Assembly (NCBI RefSeq): GCF_019966495.1 | Contig: NZ_JAIMIA010000030.1 | Span: 1 to 46,184 of the forward strand | From: Tateyamaria pelophila | Lineage (GTDB): Bacteria; Pseudomonadota; Alphaproteobacteria; Rhodobacterales; Rhodobacteraceae | Reading direction: 5' to 3' | DNA length: 46,184 nucleotides | Shown: one piece after another, positions 1 to 9,317 of the stretch | How the letters are laid out: every line of letters begins with the position of its first letter | Position numbering within the stretch: position 1 is the stretch's first letter | Position numbers and translations under genes: made by a program | The notes under the pieces: generated by a model | What the model was told of the DNA's origin: nothing | The model's database searches: none | The model's input: the letters and a program-made list of their open reading frames with translations, nothing else

Positions 1-3000
1 GACGCGACACATCCAAAGGCTCTCTCAGCATTAAACTCAAGCGAGCTGGATGGGACGAGGCATTCTTATGCAGCGTTCTCAATGGGCTGTAAGAGGCATG
101 ATGCCAAACGCGATTGCCCTGTGAGCGGTGAGACGACCGTGGAGGTGCGCGCAATTTCACAATACGAAGTTTCTGAATTGGCGATGAACCCTGAACAGGC
201 CGCCTATATGCAGCAACAGGCGCCGCAACTTTCCGTTGGGCTTGTTACACAAATCGATCGAATCGACGTGTACGGCGCGCCCCAGACAAACTTTCGGACG
301 GTGGCACGCGGTCAGGTCAGGTTTGCAGGTCTTTTCAGCAAACCGCAGGGTCGGGACCAGACGATAGATCCGACAAAGCTCGTCGCGGTCTTCCCGCCAC
401 AACCTGCCACCCCGCCTGAAAACGGGATTGCCGGAATGTCCGCGCTCCTGGGAATAGACACGCATCAGGGTGCAGTTCTTGACGGACAGCCCTACGGTTC
501 AGATGGCCGATCGGAAAACGCCGCGGCCCGGCTCATGCGACTGGCGAACCTCAAGGCCAACGCACCTGATAAGCTCGACGACAGATTGCGCACGGAAGTC
601 TTCTTCCAGCTTGCGACGCAGCAAGAGCGGGATGCGGTGATCCCGCCGCATTATTTTGGCCAGTATCGGGGCAACAGCAACGCGTTCAACTTTGATCAAT
701 CCGTCGATGAATTCGAGCGCGCGGAGCTCCTGGACCGTGTGGACAACGTGCTCTGGCCCGTCGTAAGGGCGCGGTTGCCCGAGTTTCCGTTTGATGTGAT
801 CGTGCGCATCCCCGGAAACTTGGGCGAATATGACAGTTCCAGCGGCGGATTTGCCATCAATTCCAGTGGCGTCAACGCACTGGGTATTGCAGCCCAGGGG
901 CAGTATCCTGCGTTCAGCGGATTGCCCGACTTCCTGCCCAGCCCGCTTGAACAAGCGCGCCAGCTTGTCGCTTATCTGGAAAGCAAATTCGGGCCCGGCA
1001 ATCGCCAGATGACCCTTGTTGCCCGGTACCGGGTGACCGATGCGCGTGTTCAACGCCAGCAAAACCGGAACACGGAAACGCTTTTGCCCGTGATCGAGCC
1101 GCAATCGATTTCTCTGCACGCGTATAATCAACGTATACCAGACCCCGATCCGATGGGTCAGCAGGTCAAACAATTCGATCTGGCCGCCTATCGCGGGCCC
1201 GAACGTCCGGTCGCGGACGCCGAAACCATTGCGTACTGGGCCGAGGTTCGGGCGGGTGAGTTCAGCACATCAGACGACCTGAATGCCGCGACATTGAAGT
1301 TGAGCCCGACGCCGGACTACCTCGCGCACCTGGTGCAGAATTCAAACGAAGTGCGATCGGCCGGGCAATTTGACCTGGTACAGGTCACGCAGGACATGCA
1401 GGCGCGGCTTGCATCGATGCCAATGCCTGACATGCTCAAACTGACCGGCGAAGCATCACTTGGCGCGTATAACGTGGCCGATCAGTTCTTTCCGATCGCA
1501 GGTCTGAATTTCAGATCGACGCGTGGCGAAATCGGCGTTCAGCCCCCGATTGTGCGACTTGTCACACCGGAATTGTTTGGACGGTTGCAAGTTGATGTAG
1601 ACACCGCGAAACGCCTGTTGGAGCAAGACCGGGGGTCCGGCACGACGGTTCCCATAATCGTCTGGGCCAAACCGACTATTGCAAATTTCGACGGTCGTCG
1701 CGGTACGCTCTATATCGAACCGGAACGCATTGTATTCTACTCGGGTGCCGAGGATGGCACCGGATATCCCGCAGCCTATGTCGAAGTCACGCCCGAGGCC
1801 GGGGAGGATGGTGTGGCTGCGGCGACGGATGCAGCAAGCATCGCGTTGCAGGCCCCCGGTCAGATTGCGCTCGATTCCGACTACCTTGATTTGTTCAGGA
1901 TCCGCGATGCCGGCGACGCGTTGTCGGAGGCAACATGGACACGGATGATGTACGATCGGATGCTGCGCGAGCAGGTGGCGCGCAACAGCGGCTATCCGCT
2001 TGCATGGGGGTGGTTCTTTCCGCCCGGCGTCAGCGAGATCGACCCGATCCGCGCGCAAGTCATGCTGGAACGATTCCAGGACTGGAGCACCGCGCGCGCC
2101 GCGGCGTTGCCTGACGTGGTCTTTGTCCAGCAAAGCTCCGGTCTCATAGCAGGCGGGTTTCAATGCTGGTCGGCGTTTACACCGCCCGCTCAGGATTTTG
2201 CACGGTCCGTACCCGCGGTCCTGGCAAAACGCCTGGAGGAGGATCAGCACGCAGCCCGTATGCAAATGCAGCAAGTGTACCAACGAAGCGTACGCGGCGG
2301 CATCCGCAAGATGCCGGATGCGCATTACGCCGTTTTTGGATCGCCTGTATTGGCCTCGTCGAGCCGTGTCGGCAGCGAGACATGCAATGTCTCGATCCGC
2401 GACCGCCTGCGCCTGACCGAAGAGCAGATGGAGGGGATGCAGTCGGATGTTGCCATGATCACTGTACGCGGTGCGATCCGCAAACCGCTTGAGCGGGTGC
2501 AGGATGCTCGCGTGTTCCGTGATGTCGGCGCAGCCACGATCGAACGCGACGCCGATGGCATTTTGCAGGTTGTGGTCGATGTGGCGCGTTCCGAGGTCCA
2601 TATGGTTGGCAAAGATCCGCAGACCGGGCGCATGGCGTTGGAGCTTGCCGAAACCATGACGACGGAAGACTTGCCGCCACCGCCGCTCAGCTCTGATATC
2701 TTTGAAATCACCCCCGGGATGGATTGGGACGTGGCCCTGCAATCCGCCCGGGACAGGCTACCCGAGGCCATCATCGTGGAGAATGACGGCGCACCTGCGA
2801 ACTTTCAGATGGCCAGCAACAATTCGCTTTTGGGGCCGATGGCCCTGTTCCAAGCCTATCACAACGGTCATTTCCTGTTCAGCAGAACTGGCAGCGAAGC
2901 TCTGGCCGTCATGCGCGAGCCTGACCGCGACCCCGATCGTGTACTTGCCGTGGGCAGCCATCGGGTTTTCGAGCCGGACACCGTGACAACGGATGCCTTG

Positions 3001-3438
3001 GTCGGCGCGCTCTTGCGCAAATATGGCGCCAGCCCCGAAACGGCGGAGGATGGCGGGCTTTATGGTCCGCGACCTGCGCAGGTGATGACATGGGGCGCGC
3101 GCGCCGGATGCATGCCTCAAATGCGCGATCAGCTTCGGGCGGATTTGACGGCCTTCAATCAGGATCCGAATTTCCAGCTGCTCAATCGTATGGCCAAGGC
3201 ATTTCGATCCCCGCAATTGCAATACAATGGGGCGGAGCAATTGATCTACCAGACCTGCGCCCCGGCGGTATGGGCCATGGTCGGTGAAGATCAGCAGGGC
3301 CGGACGCATCTTGTGGTCTGGTCTCTGGATCTTGCGCTGTTGCACGAAGTGGCCACGCTGGAAGACAACAGGCCAAAGATCGACGGAACCGAGGGGTCGC
3401 AAAGCCTGATTGAAAACGCGGCTGATATCGACCTGTGA
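1..3438 (+). CDS. Large protein of unknown function, 5' end outside window
   Basis: The reading frame is open from the first base of the window to a TGA at 3436-3438, so at least 1145 codons are present and the true start may lie to the left. The first ATG in frame is at 82, but the codons before it read like ordinary protein and no good ribosome binding site precedes it, so I treat the gene as partial. I recognise no domain. No membrane segment and no signal peptide are visible. The chain is mixed alpha/beta in character, fairly rich in Asp, Arg, Gln and Pro, with few cysteines (one short stretch near the visible N-terminus has two, and others are scattered). No repeat was seen. The next gene, a TRAP binding protein, starts 254 bases later and is probably a separate transcription unit. 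That it is coding is nearly certain from its length; its function is unknown. Confidence 0.85.
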   Translation, partial: DATHPKALSALNSSELDGTRHSYAAFSMGCKRHDAKRDCPVSGETTVEVRAISQYEVSELAMNPEQAAYMQQQAPQLSVGLVTQIDRIDVYGAPQTNFRTVARGQVRFAGLFSKPQGRDQTIDPTKLVAVFPPQPATPPENGIAGMSALLGIDTHQGAVLDGQPYGSDGRSENAAARLMRLANLKANAPDKLDDRLRTEVFFQLATQQERDAVIPPHYFGQYRGNSNAFNFDQSVDEFERAELLDRVDNVLWPVVRARLPEFPFDVIVRIPGNLGEYDSSSGGFAINSSGVNALGIAAQGQYPAFSGLPDFLPSPLEQARQLVAYLESKFGPGNRQMTLVARYRVTDARVQRQQNRNTETLLPVIEPQSISLHAYNQRIPDPDPMGQQVKQFDLAAYRGPERPVADAETIAYWAEVRAGEFSTSDDLNAATLKLSPTPDYLAHLVQNSNEVRSAGQFDLVQVTQDMQARLASMPMPDMLKLTGEASLGAYNVADQFFPIAGLNFRSTRGEIGVQPPIVRLVTPELFGRLQVDVDTAKRLLEQDRGSGTTVPIIVWAKPTIANFDGRRGTLYIEPERIVFYSGAEDGTGYPAAYVEVTPEAGEDGVAAATDAASIALQAPGQIALDSDYLDLFRIRDAGDALSEATWTRMMYDRMLREQVARNSGYPLAWGWFFPPGVSEIDPIRAQVMLERFQDWSTARAAALPDVVFVQQSSGLIAGGFQCWSAFTPPAQDFARSVPAVLAKRLEEDQHAARMQMQQVYQRSVRGGIRKMPDAHYAVFGSPVLASSSRVGSETCNVSIRDRLRLTEEQMEGMQSDVAMITVRGAIRKPLERVQDARVFRDVGAATIERDADGILQVVVDVARSEVHMVGKDPQTGRMALELAETMTTEDLPPPPLSSDIFEITPGMDWDVALQSARDRLPEAIIVENDGAPANFQMASNNSLLGPMALFQAYHNGHFLFSRTGSEALAVMREPDRDPDRVLAVGSHRVFEPDTVTTDALVGALLRKYGASPETAEDGGLYGPRPAQVMTWGARAGCMPQMRDQLRADLTAFNQDPNFQLLNRMAKAFRSPQLQYNGAEQLIYQTCAPAVWAMVGEDQQGRTHLVVWSLDLALLHEVATLEDNRPKIDGTEGSQSLIENAADIDL

Positions 3439-3692
3439 GGACGCTTTGATCACCTCAAGAACGCCTTGGTCGTGACGTGTTTTGACATCGCGCAGATCAA
3501 AACAGCGAGACTGCACGCTATCCGTGAATTGGGCGGGTCCTGATGCAGATTCCTGACGTCATGAGGCGCTTCTTTTGGCTTCAAGGCCAGAAAAGAGCGA
3601 TGGGGCCGGATTGGATCAAGAAATGAGGTGACGGATACTCAGAAAACCTATGTATTGCCTTGGAAACATAACATGTTCAGCAGGGGGAAAAC

Positions 3693-4706
3693 ATGAACGA
3701 GATCATCAAAAGCTTCACGATCGGTATGACCGCAGCCGGCATCAGCCTGACTGCGGCCTCGGCAGAGGAATGGCGGTTCAACAATTTTCTGCCGGAAACA
3801 CGCCCGGAAAGCGCACAGCTTGAGCAATTCGTGACCGAGGTGAACGACGCCCTTGGCGGCGAGACGACGCTCAAACTCTATAGCGGTGGCTCCCTGGGTC
3901 TTCCTAATACGGACACGCTCCGGTTCTTGCCCAAGGGCGCTGTAGAGATGAGCCTGATGTGGGCGAACTATCTGGGTCGTGACGCGCCCGCACTCAGTTC
4001 CGTCGTGGTTCAGGGCACCATCGGCTCTATCGAAGAGTTCGAAAAGGCCATCCCCACGGTTCGTGAAATCTACGAAGAGGAATTCGCGGAATGGGACGTG
4101 GCTTCGGTGGGCTATGTCGCGATCCCGATGCTGTCTGTCTCGGTGTTCTGCCGCGAAGAACCTGTGCGCACGCTCGAAGACCTCAAGTCCAAGAAACTGC
4201 GGGTCTGGGCCCGTGATCAGGTCGAGGCCTTCACCCGACTTGGTGTGTCCGCGCAGATCATTCCACAAGAAGAAATGTATGTCGCCATGAAAACCGGCGT
4301 TGTGGATTGCGCGCTGTATCCGGCGCTCTATGCCCACACCGTGTCGTTGCAGGAAGTGTCCAAATATGCGTCATTCCTCTATCCGATGGCGTCCGGCCCT
4401 TACGTGATCGGCGTTTCGGCGGACCTTTGGGCAGAGACGGACGAGACTTTCAAAGCCGTCATTTCGGAGGCAGCGGATGATTTATGGGACCGCACGAACC
4501 AGTACGAAGCAGACTATCAGCGCGAACTGGCCGCGCGTGACACGCTTGCCGAAGGTGGCATCGTCTGGGGCGAGGATTTCTCGGATGAAGACCGTCAGGC
4601 GTTTGTGGCTTCGGTCACCGAGACATGGAAGATGCTCGCCGAAGAAGCAGGCGGCAATGCGCCGGCGTATCGCGAACGTGTTCTGACGGCACTCGGGCGC
4701 AACTAA
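3693..4706 (+). CDS. TRAP transporter substrate-binding protein (DctP family)
   Basis: Periplasmic ligand-binding subunit of a tripartite ATP-independent (TRAP) importer, 337 residues, the usual size. The first 24 or so residues form a Sec signal peptide ending near Ala-Ser-Ala-Glu. The mature part opens with the Trp-Arg-Phe-Asn strand typical of DctP proteins. Around residues 160-180 is the segment KKLRVWARDQVEAF, which contains the arginine that in this family usually pairs with a carboxylate of the ligand. The ATG follows a strong GGGGG purine block. The small and large permease genes follow directly, so this is the first gene of a TRAP operon that also holds an OsmC protein and a P450. 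The ligand is probably an organic acid, but cannot be told from sequence; the P450 downstream hints at something that needs hydroxylation. Confidence 0.93.
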   Translation: MNEIIKSFTIGMTAAGISLTAASAEEWRFNNFLPETRPESAQLEQFVTEVNDALGGETTLKLYSGGSLGLPNTDTLRFLPKGAVEMSLMWANYLGRDAPALSSVVVQGTIGSIEEFEKAIPTVREIYEEEFAEWDVASVGYVAIPMLSVSVFCREEPVRTLEDLKSKKLRVWARDQVEAFTRLGVSAQIIPQEEMYVAMKTGVVDCALYPALYAHTVSLQEVSKYASFLYPMASGPYVIGVSADLWAETDETFKAVISEAADDLWDRTNQYEADYQRELAARDTLAEGGIVWGEDFSDEDRQAFVASVTETWKMLAEEAGGNAPAYRERVLTALGRN

Positions 4707-4721
4707 GCCGCGCGCATCAGG

Positions 4722-5252
4722 ATGCGGATCAAAAATATCACTGCGTCGGGGCTGGAGTATCTGGCCCTGGCCTTTGCTGCGCTGGCGGCTTTGGGCCTGA
4801 CACTTATCGTTGGCATCATCGTCACCAGTGTCGTGATGCGCAAATTCGCAAACTCCCCTCTGCATATTACCGAAGAAGTCGTGGGCCTTTTACTCAGTGT
4901 CGCGCTGTTCCTTGGGCTGCCGATGGTGACGCTCAGGTCAAAACATGTGCGTGTCTCCCTGCTGACAACCTATGTCACCGGCAAAGGCCGGGCAGTGTTA
5001 CAAGTGGCGGGATTGGTGGTTGGCATCGGATTTTTCGGCTGGCTGATCTGGGAAACCATTCCCTGGTTTGAGTTTGCCTTCAAACGCAGTTTGAAGACGG
5101 AAACGACGCGTATCCTGCTGTATCCATGGATGGCTTTGATGCCGCTTTCCCTGATTGTGACCGGTGCCATTCTGGTGGCCCGCCTCGTTGGGATACTTGA
5201 GCGCGACGAAGACACCCAAGGCAAACTGCCGACATCTGGTGAGGCGCGCTGA
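4722..5252 (+). CDS. TRAP transporter small permease (DctQ family)
   Basis: Small membrane subunit of the TRAP importer, 176 residues, with four hydrophobic segments at about 14-38, 50-70, 88-112 and 130-155, as expected of DctQ. It carries a conserved-looking segment with Glu-Glu-Val-Val-Gly in the second helix, typical of this family. In TRAP systems the Q subunit scaffolds the large M subunit and helps it dock the loaded binding protein; no separate enzymatic role is known. The gene starts 15 bases after dctP and its stop overlaps the ATG of the large permease, so translation of the two permease genes is probably coupled. The C-terminal 20 residues are polar and face the cytoplasm by inference. 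Confidence 0.9.
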   Translation: MRIKNITASGLEYLALAFAALAALGLTLIVGIIVTSVVMRKFANSPLHITEEVVGLLLSVALFLGLPMVTLRSKHVRVSLLTTYVTGKGRAVLQVAGLVVGIGFFGWLIWETIPWFEFAFKRSLKTETTRILLYPWMALMPLSLIVTGAILVARLVGILERDEDTQGKLPTSGEAR

Positions 5253-6544
5253 TGTCGCTTTGGTTTACCTTGGTCGGCGGGGTTATTGCGACGGCCGGAA
5301 CAGGGATTGCATTGGGTGCAGCCCTTGGAATTACGGGCCTTTTCATACTGCAATTCTATTCCAACGGGGCCACGTCAGTTGCGATTGACGCGATTTGGAA
5401 TGTCTTCAACTCGTTCACCCTCAGCGCCGTCCCAATGTTCATCCTGCTGGGCGAAATCCTTTTGCGCAGTGGCATCAGCGAGAAAGCCTACGCCGCCTTT
5501 TCGCCGGTTTTTCGCCGGATCCCCGGAGGGTTGTTGCACACCAACATTGCCGTTTGCACATTGTTTGGCGCTGTCAGCGGGTCGAGCCTTTCCACCGCGG
5601 CGGCGGTCGGATCGGTTGCCTATCCCGAGATGTCAAAACGCGGCTATGACAAGGACACAGTGGTCGGCAGCCTTGCCGGTGGCGGCACACTGGGCCTTTT
5701 GATCCCGCCCAGTCTGTCCTTTCTGATCTATGGCGCGCTCACGGAAACGTCTATCGGTAGGTTGTTTGCAGCGGGCATTGTTCCCGGCCTTATGGTTGGG
5801 GCGATGTTCATGCTGTATATTCTGGTCAAGTGCATCCGAAATCCCGCGATTGCGCCACGGGATGCAAACACATCCTCGCTCGGTGACATCCTTGCCGGGC
5901 TGCGGCACATCTGGCCACTTCTGGCCCTGATCGTTGGCGTAATCGGCTCCATCGTCGGCGGTATTGCGACACCGACGGAATCCGCAGGCGTGGGCGTGGT
6001 GCTGGCCGTTGTCATTTGCTCGATCTGGGGCGACCTGACGTTCTCGAAACTTGTCGAAGCTGTGTACCAGTCTGTTCTGCTGTTTTCCTCCATCGGCTTT
6101 CTGGTGTTGGGGGCCACGATTCTGGCGCAATCGGTCAGTATCCTGGGCCTGCCTCAACAGATACTGGAGACGGTCGCTCAAAGCGGGTTCGGCAAATACA
6201 GCGTTCTGATGATCGTGATCCTGATCTACCTCATTCTGGGCTGTTTCTTTGATGGTCTGTCCTTGATGATCATGACCTTGCCCGTTGTATTTCCATTGCT
6301 GACAGGTCTTGGTTTCGATCCGATATGGATTGGGGTAATCATCACCATCGTGATCGAAATCGGTCAAATCACACCCCCCGTCGGGTTGAACCTTTCCGTT
6401 CTGACAGCGCTTACGAAAAACGAGGTCAGTCTGGGGCGTGTCGCCTATGCGACCGTGCCCTATTGGCTGATCCATCTGTTTGCGATCATGATACTGACAT
6501 TGTTCCCAATTCTCGCTCTTTTCCTTCCAAATCTCCTGTTCTGA
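5252..6544 (+). CDS. TRAP transporter large permease (DctM family)
   Basis: Large membrane subunit and transport channel of the TRAP system, 430 residues, the normal length for DctM. It is hydrophobic throughout with about 12 transmembrane or re-entrant segments. Family hallmarks are visible: the FGAVSGSS segment followed by AVGSVAYPEM near residues 107-127, the GTLGLLIPPS re-entrant loop near 145-155, and ITPPVGLNL near 370-380. DctM couples solute import to a sodium gradient in characterised members. The gene overlaps the end of the small permease by one base and is followed after 15 bases by the OsmC-like gene. I see no truncation and no missing motif. Confidence 0.94.
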   Translation: MSLWFTLVGGVIATAGTGIALGAALGITGLFILQFYSNGATSVAIDAIWNVFNSFTLSAVPMFILLGEILLRSGISEKAYAAFSPVFRRIPGGLLHTNIAVCTLFGAVSGSSLSTAAAVGSVAYPEMSKRGYDKDTVVGSLAGGGTLGLLIPPSLSFLIYGALTETSIGRLFAAGIVPGLMVGAMFMLYILVKCIRNPAIAPRDANTSSLGDILAGLRHIWPLLALIVGVIGSIVGGIATPTESAGVGVVLAVVICSIWGDLTFSKLVEAVYQSVLLFSSIGFLVLGATILAQSVSILGLPQQILETVAQSGFGKYSVLMIVILIYLILGCFFDGLSLMIMTLPVVFPLLTGLGFDPIWIGVIITIVIEIGQITPPVGLNLSVLTALTKNEVSLGRVAYATVPYWLIHLFAIMILTLFPILALFLPNLLF

Positions 6545-6559
6545 GGTCAGAAAACACGC

Positions 6560-6967
6560 ATGAATACAAAGCCGAAAACCTTTGGTCCTGTGATTGCCTT
6601 TCATGACGGGTCTGAAACGACGCGCTACGCGTGCGATCAGACTTCAGAAAAGTCGCCACATCCGCCGGCCGGATCCCCCGTTGATATGCTGCTGGCATCG
6701 CTTGCCTATTGTTTCGTCAAATCGATCGAATGGGCTGCGAAAGACCACAAAGCGTCGTTGCACCCGTTCGCGGTGAAAGTGATCGGCACCAAGGCGCTTG
6801 ATTTACCCGGTCGGGTCGAGCGGATGGACGTTGTCATCATCGGTGAACTGGTGGACGACAGCGTGGTGGCCGGACAGATGGTAAAGCTGGCAAAATCCAT
6901 TTGCACGGTCAGCAATACACTGAATTGCACCGTAATGGTTTCAACGGACCCCGCGGCAGATGACTGA
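6560..6967 (+). CDS. OsmC/Ohr-family peroxidase-like protein
   Basis: A 135-residue protein of the OsmC family, which reduces organic or lipid hydroperoxides with a pair of cysteines. Both expected cysteines are present: Cys51 in LASLAYC, equivalent to the LxSLxxC helix of OsmC, and Cys115 in ICTVSNTL, equivalent to the CPVSN motif. The protein is cytoplasmic with no signal peptide. It starts 15 bases after the TRAP permease and overlaps the P450 start by 8 bases (the ATGA of the P450 lies inside its last codons), so the two are probably translated together. A role in removing peroxides formed by P450 uncoupling is attractive but is inference; many OsmC paralogues in catabolic operons have no known substrate. 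Confidence 0.85.
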   Translation: MNTKPKTFGPVIAFHDGSETTRYACDQTSEKSPHPPAGSPVDMLLASLAYCFVKSIEWAAKDHKASLHPFAVKVIGTKALDLPGRVERMDVVIIGELVDDSVVAGQMVKLAKSICTVSNTLNCTVMVSTDPAADD

Positions 6968-8156
6968 AGTCCGCCTGAACGGGCGCGAGATTCCGGTCGA
7001 TACACAGACCACGCGCGAGATGCTCGAAGACACCCCTGCCGAGGTTTACGCCCGCCTGCGACAGACGACTCCGATCGTCAGGCTTGAGGCCCTTGGCGGG
7101 CGCATTGTCTTTACAAAGGCCGAAGACACAACGCGCGTCAAAACCGATGCCGAGCACTTCTGGTCAAGCGACACGACAAGCCCGATGCAGCGCGCGTTTG
7201 GTGGTCATACGCTGATGCGTAAGGACGGTTGCCCCCATCTTCGGGAACGCCGCGCGATGGCGCCCGCACTTGATCCGGATCATGTCCAGCGATGGAAGCC
7301 GGATTTTACGCGGCTCACGGACCGGGTGATGGACGATCTTGCCCCGCACCAAAGCATCGATCTTTTGTCGTCCTTTGCAGTGCCGATATCAGCGGGGTAT
7401 CTGAAGATTGTTCTGGGCCTGGATGATGCGGGCAAGGAGCAGTTGTTTGACTGGGCGCAAGCACTTGTGCGTGGCGCGATGAATGGCGGCTTTGATCCGG
7501 ATATTTTTGCAATCAGCGATCAGGCCAACGCAGAGATGGACGCCTGTTTTGACCGGATGAGTGCAAAGCACAGAGCCGCGCCGGACGGATCGGTTCTTTC
7601 GGAAATGACCAACGCTGCCGATCCTCTTGAGGTCACGCAGATTCGGACCAATATGAAAATCTGCGTCGGAGGGGCGGTGATAGAAACGCGCGATGCCCTG
7701 CTGTCCACGATCTACGGCTTGCTTTGCAATCCGGACCAATTGCGCCACTGCAAGGACAGCGGCTCCTGGGACCTGGCTTGCGAAGAAGGATTGCGTTGGG
7801 TTGCGCCCATTCAGGCCAGTCCCCGGATCGTCCGAAAAGCTCTGGTGATGCGAGGATTGCACATTCCCGAAGGCGAGACCGTGATGGCCGTTCAGGCGTC
7901 TGCAAATCACGACGAGGACACTTGGGACGATCCGAATTGCTTCGATATCCACCGTGCTTCAGGTGATCATCAGACCTTTGGCGAGGGCGCGCATAGATGC
8001 CTCGGCGCAGATGTGTATCGCTTGCTGGCTGCCGATATTGTGCTGCCTCGGCTGTTTGAAAGGTTCCCGGCCCTTCGATTGGCGGATCAAGGGGCAGTGA
8101 CATTCAAAGGGTTCGCCTTCAGAGGACCGACATCCCTGCAGGTGCATTTGAGGTAA
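6960..8156 (+). CDS. Cytochrome P450
   Basis: Soluble bacterial-type P450 monooxygenase of 398 residues, full length. The heme-binding loop is intact: FGEGAHRCLG at 340-349 with Cys347 as the iron ligand. The ExxR pair of helix K is Glu276 and Arg279. In helix I the usual (A/G)Gx(D/E)T oxygen-activation motif reads AVIET (239-243): the acid-alcohol pair Glu242-Thr243 is kept but the glycine is replaced by valine. No ferredoxin or ferredoxin reductase lies beside it, so electrons must come from elsewhere in the genome. Last gene of the TRAP-OsmC-P450 operon, which suggests that it hydroxylates or demethylates the compound the TRAP system brings in. The substrate is unknown. Confidence 0.93.
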   Translation: MTEVRLNGREIPVDTQTTREMLEDTPAEVYARLRQTTPIVRLEALGGRIVFTKAEDTTRVKTDAEHFWSSDTTSPMQRAFGGHTLMRKDGCPHLRERRAMAPALDPDHVQRWKPDFTRLTDRVMDDLAPHQSIDLLSSFAVPISAGYLKIVLGLDDAGKEQLFDWAQALVRGAMNGGFDPDIFAISDQANAEMDACFDRMSAKHRAAPDGSVLSEMTNAADPLEVTQIRTNMKICVGGAVIETRDALLSTIYGLLCNPDQLRHCKDSGSWDLACEEGLRWVAPIQASPRIVRKALVMRGLHIPEGETVMAVQASANHDEDTWDDPNCFDIHRASGDHQTFGEGAHRCLGADVYRLLAADIVLPRLFERFPALRLADQGAVTFKGFAFRGPTSLQVHLR

Positions 8157-8166
8157 ACGTATGCAC

Positions 8167-8225
8167 ACGGACCGCGACAAAGCACGGGTATCGCCCGCGC
8201 CTGGCGCGTTCTGGTTGGGGTCCGT
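8167..8225. terminator. Possible bidirectional terminator between convergent genes
   Basis: The 72-base gap between the convergent P450 and ABC ATPase genes contains a nested symmetric structure: ACGGACC at 8167-8173 pairs with GGTCCGT at 8219-8225, and inside it CGCGCC-T-GGCGCG at 8196-8208 is a perfect palindrome. No T tract follows on either strand, so this is a weak call; it could simply be a structured RNA end. Confidence 0.3.
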
Positions 8226-8228
8226 TTG

Positions 8229-9308
8229 TCAGGCCGCCCCTGTCATATCCCGCTGTAAGGTCCTGCCATCGGCGCTGAAGACGTGCGCGTTTGGTGCCTG
8301 AATGCGCAAGCCAAGCCTGTCGCCGGGTTTGGCGGGAATGTTGCCATGGACCCGCACCATGATCGGCCCAAGACCCTCCACCAATGCATAGATGTTCGTG
8401 TCGGACCCGAGATGTTCAACAACATCTGCAACCGCCGCAAGGGCATCCGCGTCGGGGTCCACCACGTCGATATGTTCCGGTCGAATGCCCAGCTCGACGG
8501 CGAGGCCAGTATCATCCAGATGCGGCAGCGCCAGAAAGGTGCCGTCAGCCAGTATCACGCCGCCACTGGCAGCGGACACTGGCACGACATTCATCGTCGG
8601 AGATCCGATGAATTGGGCCACAAATTTGTTTGCAGGTCTTTCGTACAGGTCGAGCGGGCTTCCGACCTGCTGGATATCGCCGCTGTCCAGTACTACGATC
8701 CGATCCGCAAGCGTCAGCGCCTCGACCTGATCATGGGTCACATAAATCATCGTGGCTTTGAGTTTCTGGTGCAGGCGCGCAATTTCCAGCCGCATTTCTA
8801 CGCGCAGCGCCGCGTCGAGGTTCGACAATGGTTCGTCAAACAGGAACGCGCGCGGATCACGGATGATGGCACGGCCCATTGCGACGCGCTGGCGCTGCCC
8901 ACCAGAAAGCTCTTTGGGCAGACGGCGCAACAGCTTGCTCAGTCCCAGTGTTTTACCAGCCTCGGCCACGCGGGACTTGCGCATCTCTGCGGCATCCCGA
9001 CGGATTTCCATCGAAAACCCCATGTTCCGGGCGACATCCATGTGCGGATATAGCGCGTAGGATTGAAACACCATTGCGATGTCACGATCCCGCGGACGCA
9101 CGTCGTTCATCCGTTTGCCGTCAATCTCGAATGCGCCGCTGGTGATCGGCTCCAGCCCGGCGATCATGCGCAGCAGCGTCGATTTCCCACACCCGGACGG
9201 CCCGACAAGAACAACGAATTCGCCATCCTGAATATCGAGATCAATGTTGCGCAACACTTCGACCGTGCCATAGCTTTTTGCGATATTTTTGAGCTCGATA
9301 CGTGCCAT
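8229..9308 (-). CDS. Sugar ABC transporter ATPase (MalK/UgpC type)
   Basis: ATP-hydrolysing subunit of a CUT1-class importer, 359 residues. Walker A is GPSGCGKST at 36-44; the signature is LSGGQRQR; Walker B is AFLFDEPLSNLD; the switch His follows in YVTHDQVEA. The last 120 residues form the OB-fold regulatory domain found in MalK and UgpC, with GIRPEH typical of that domain. It is the last gene of the leftward operon that starts with the GntR regulator, 9 bases after the second permease. Such ATPases often serve more than one permease pair, so its partner is assigned by position. Confidence 0.94.
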   Translation of the reverse strand: MARIELKNIAKSYGTVEVLRNIDLDIQDGEFVVLVGPSGCGKSTLLRMIAGLEPITSGAFEIDGKRMNDVRPRDRDIAMVFQSYALYPHMDVARNMGFSMEIRRDAAEMRKSRVAEAGKTLGLSKLLRRLPKELSGGQRQRVAMGRAIIRDPRAFLFDEPLSNLDAALRVEMRLEIARLHQKLKATMIYVTHDQVEALTLADRIVVLDSGDIQQVGSPLDLYERPANKFVAQFIGSPTMNVVPVSAASGGVILADGTFLALPHLDDTGLAVELGIRPEHIDVVDPDADALAAVADVVEHLGSDTNIYALVEGLGPIMVRVHGNIPAKPGDRLGLRIQAPNAHVFSADGRTLQRDMTGAA

Positions 9309-9317
9309 GTCTGCCTC

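Noticed and set aside
1456-2742. Long minus-strand open frame (428 codons) opposite the first gene
   Set aside because: It lies fully inside a longer plus-strand gene, has an odd composition rich in Arg, His and Cys, no binding site and no recognisable domain; typical antisense frame in GC-rich DNA.
3570-3605. Hairpin-like sequence before the TRAP operon
   Set aside because: CGCTTCTTTTGGC and the following GCCAGAAAAGAGCG pair only with mismatches and no T tract follows, so I do not call a terminator.
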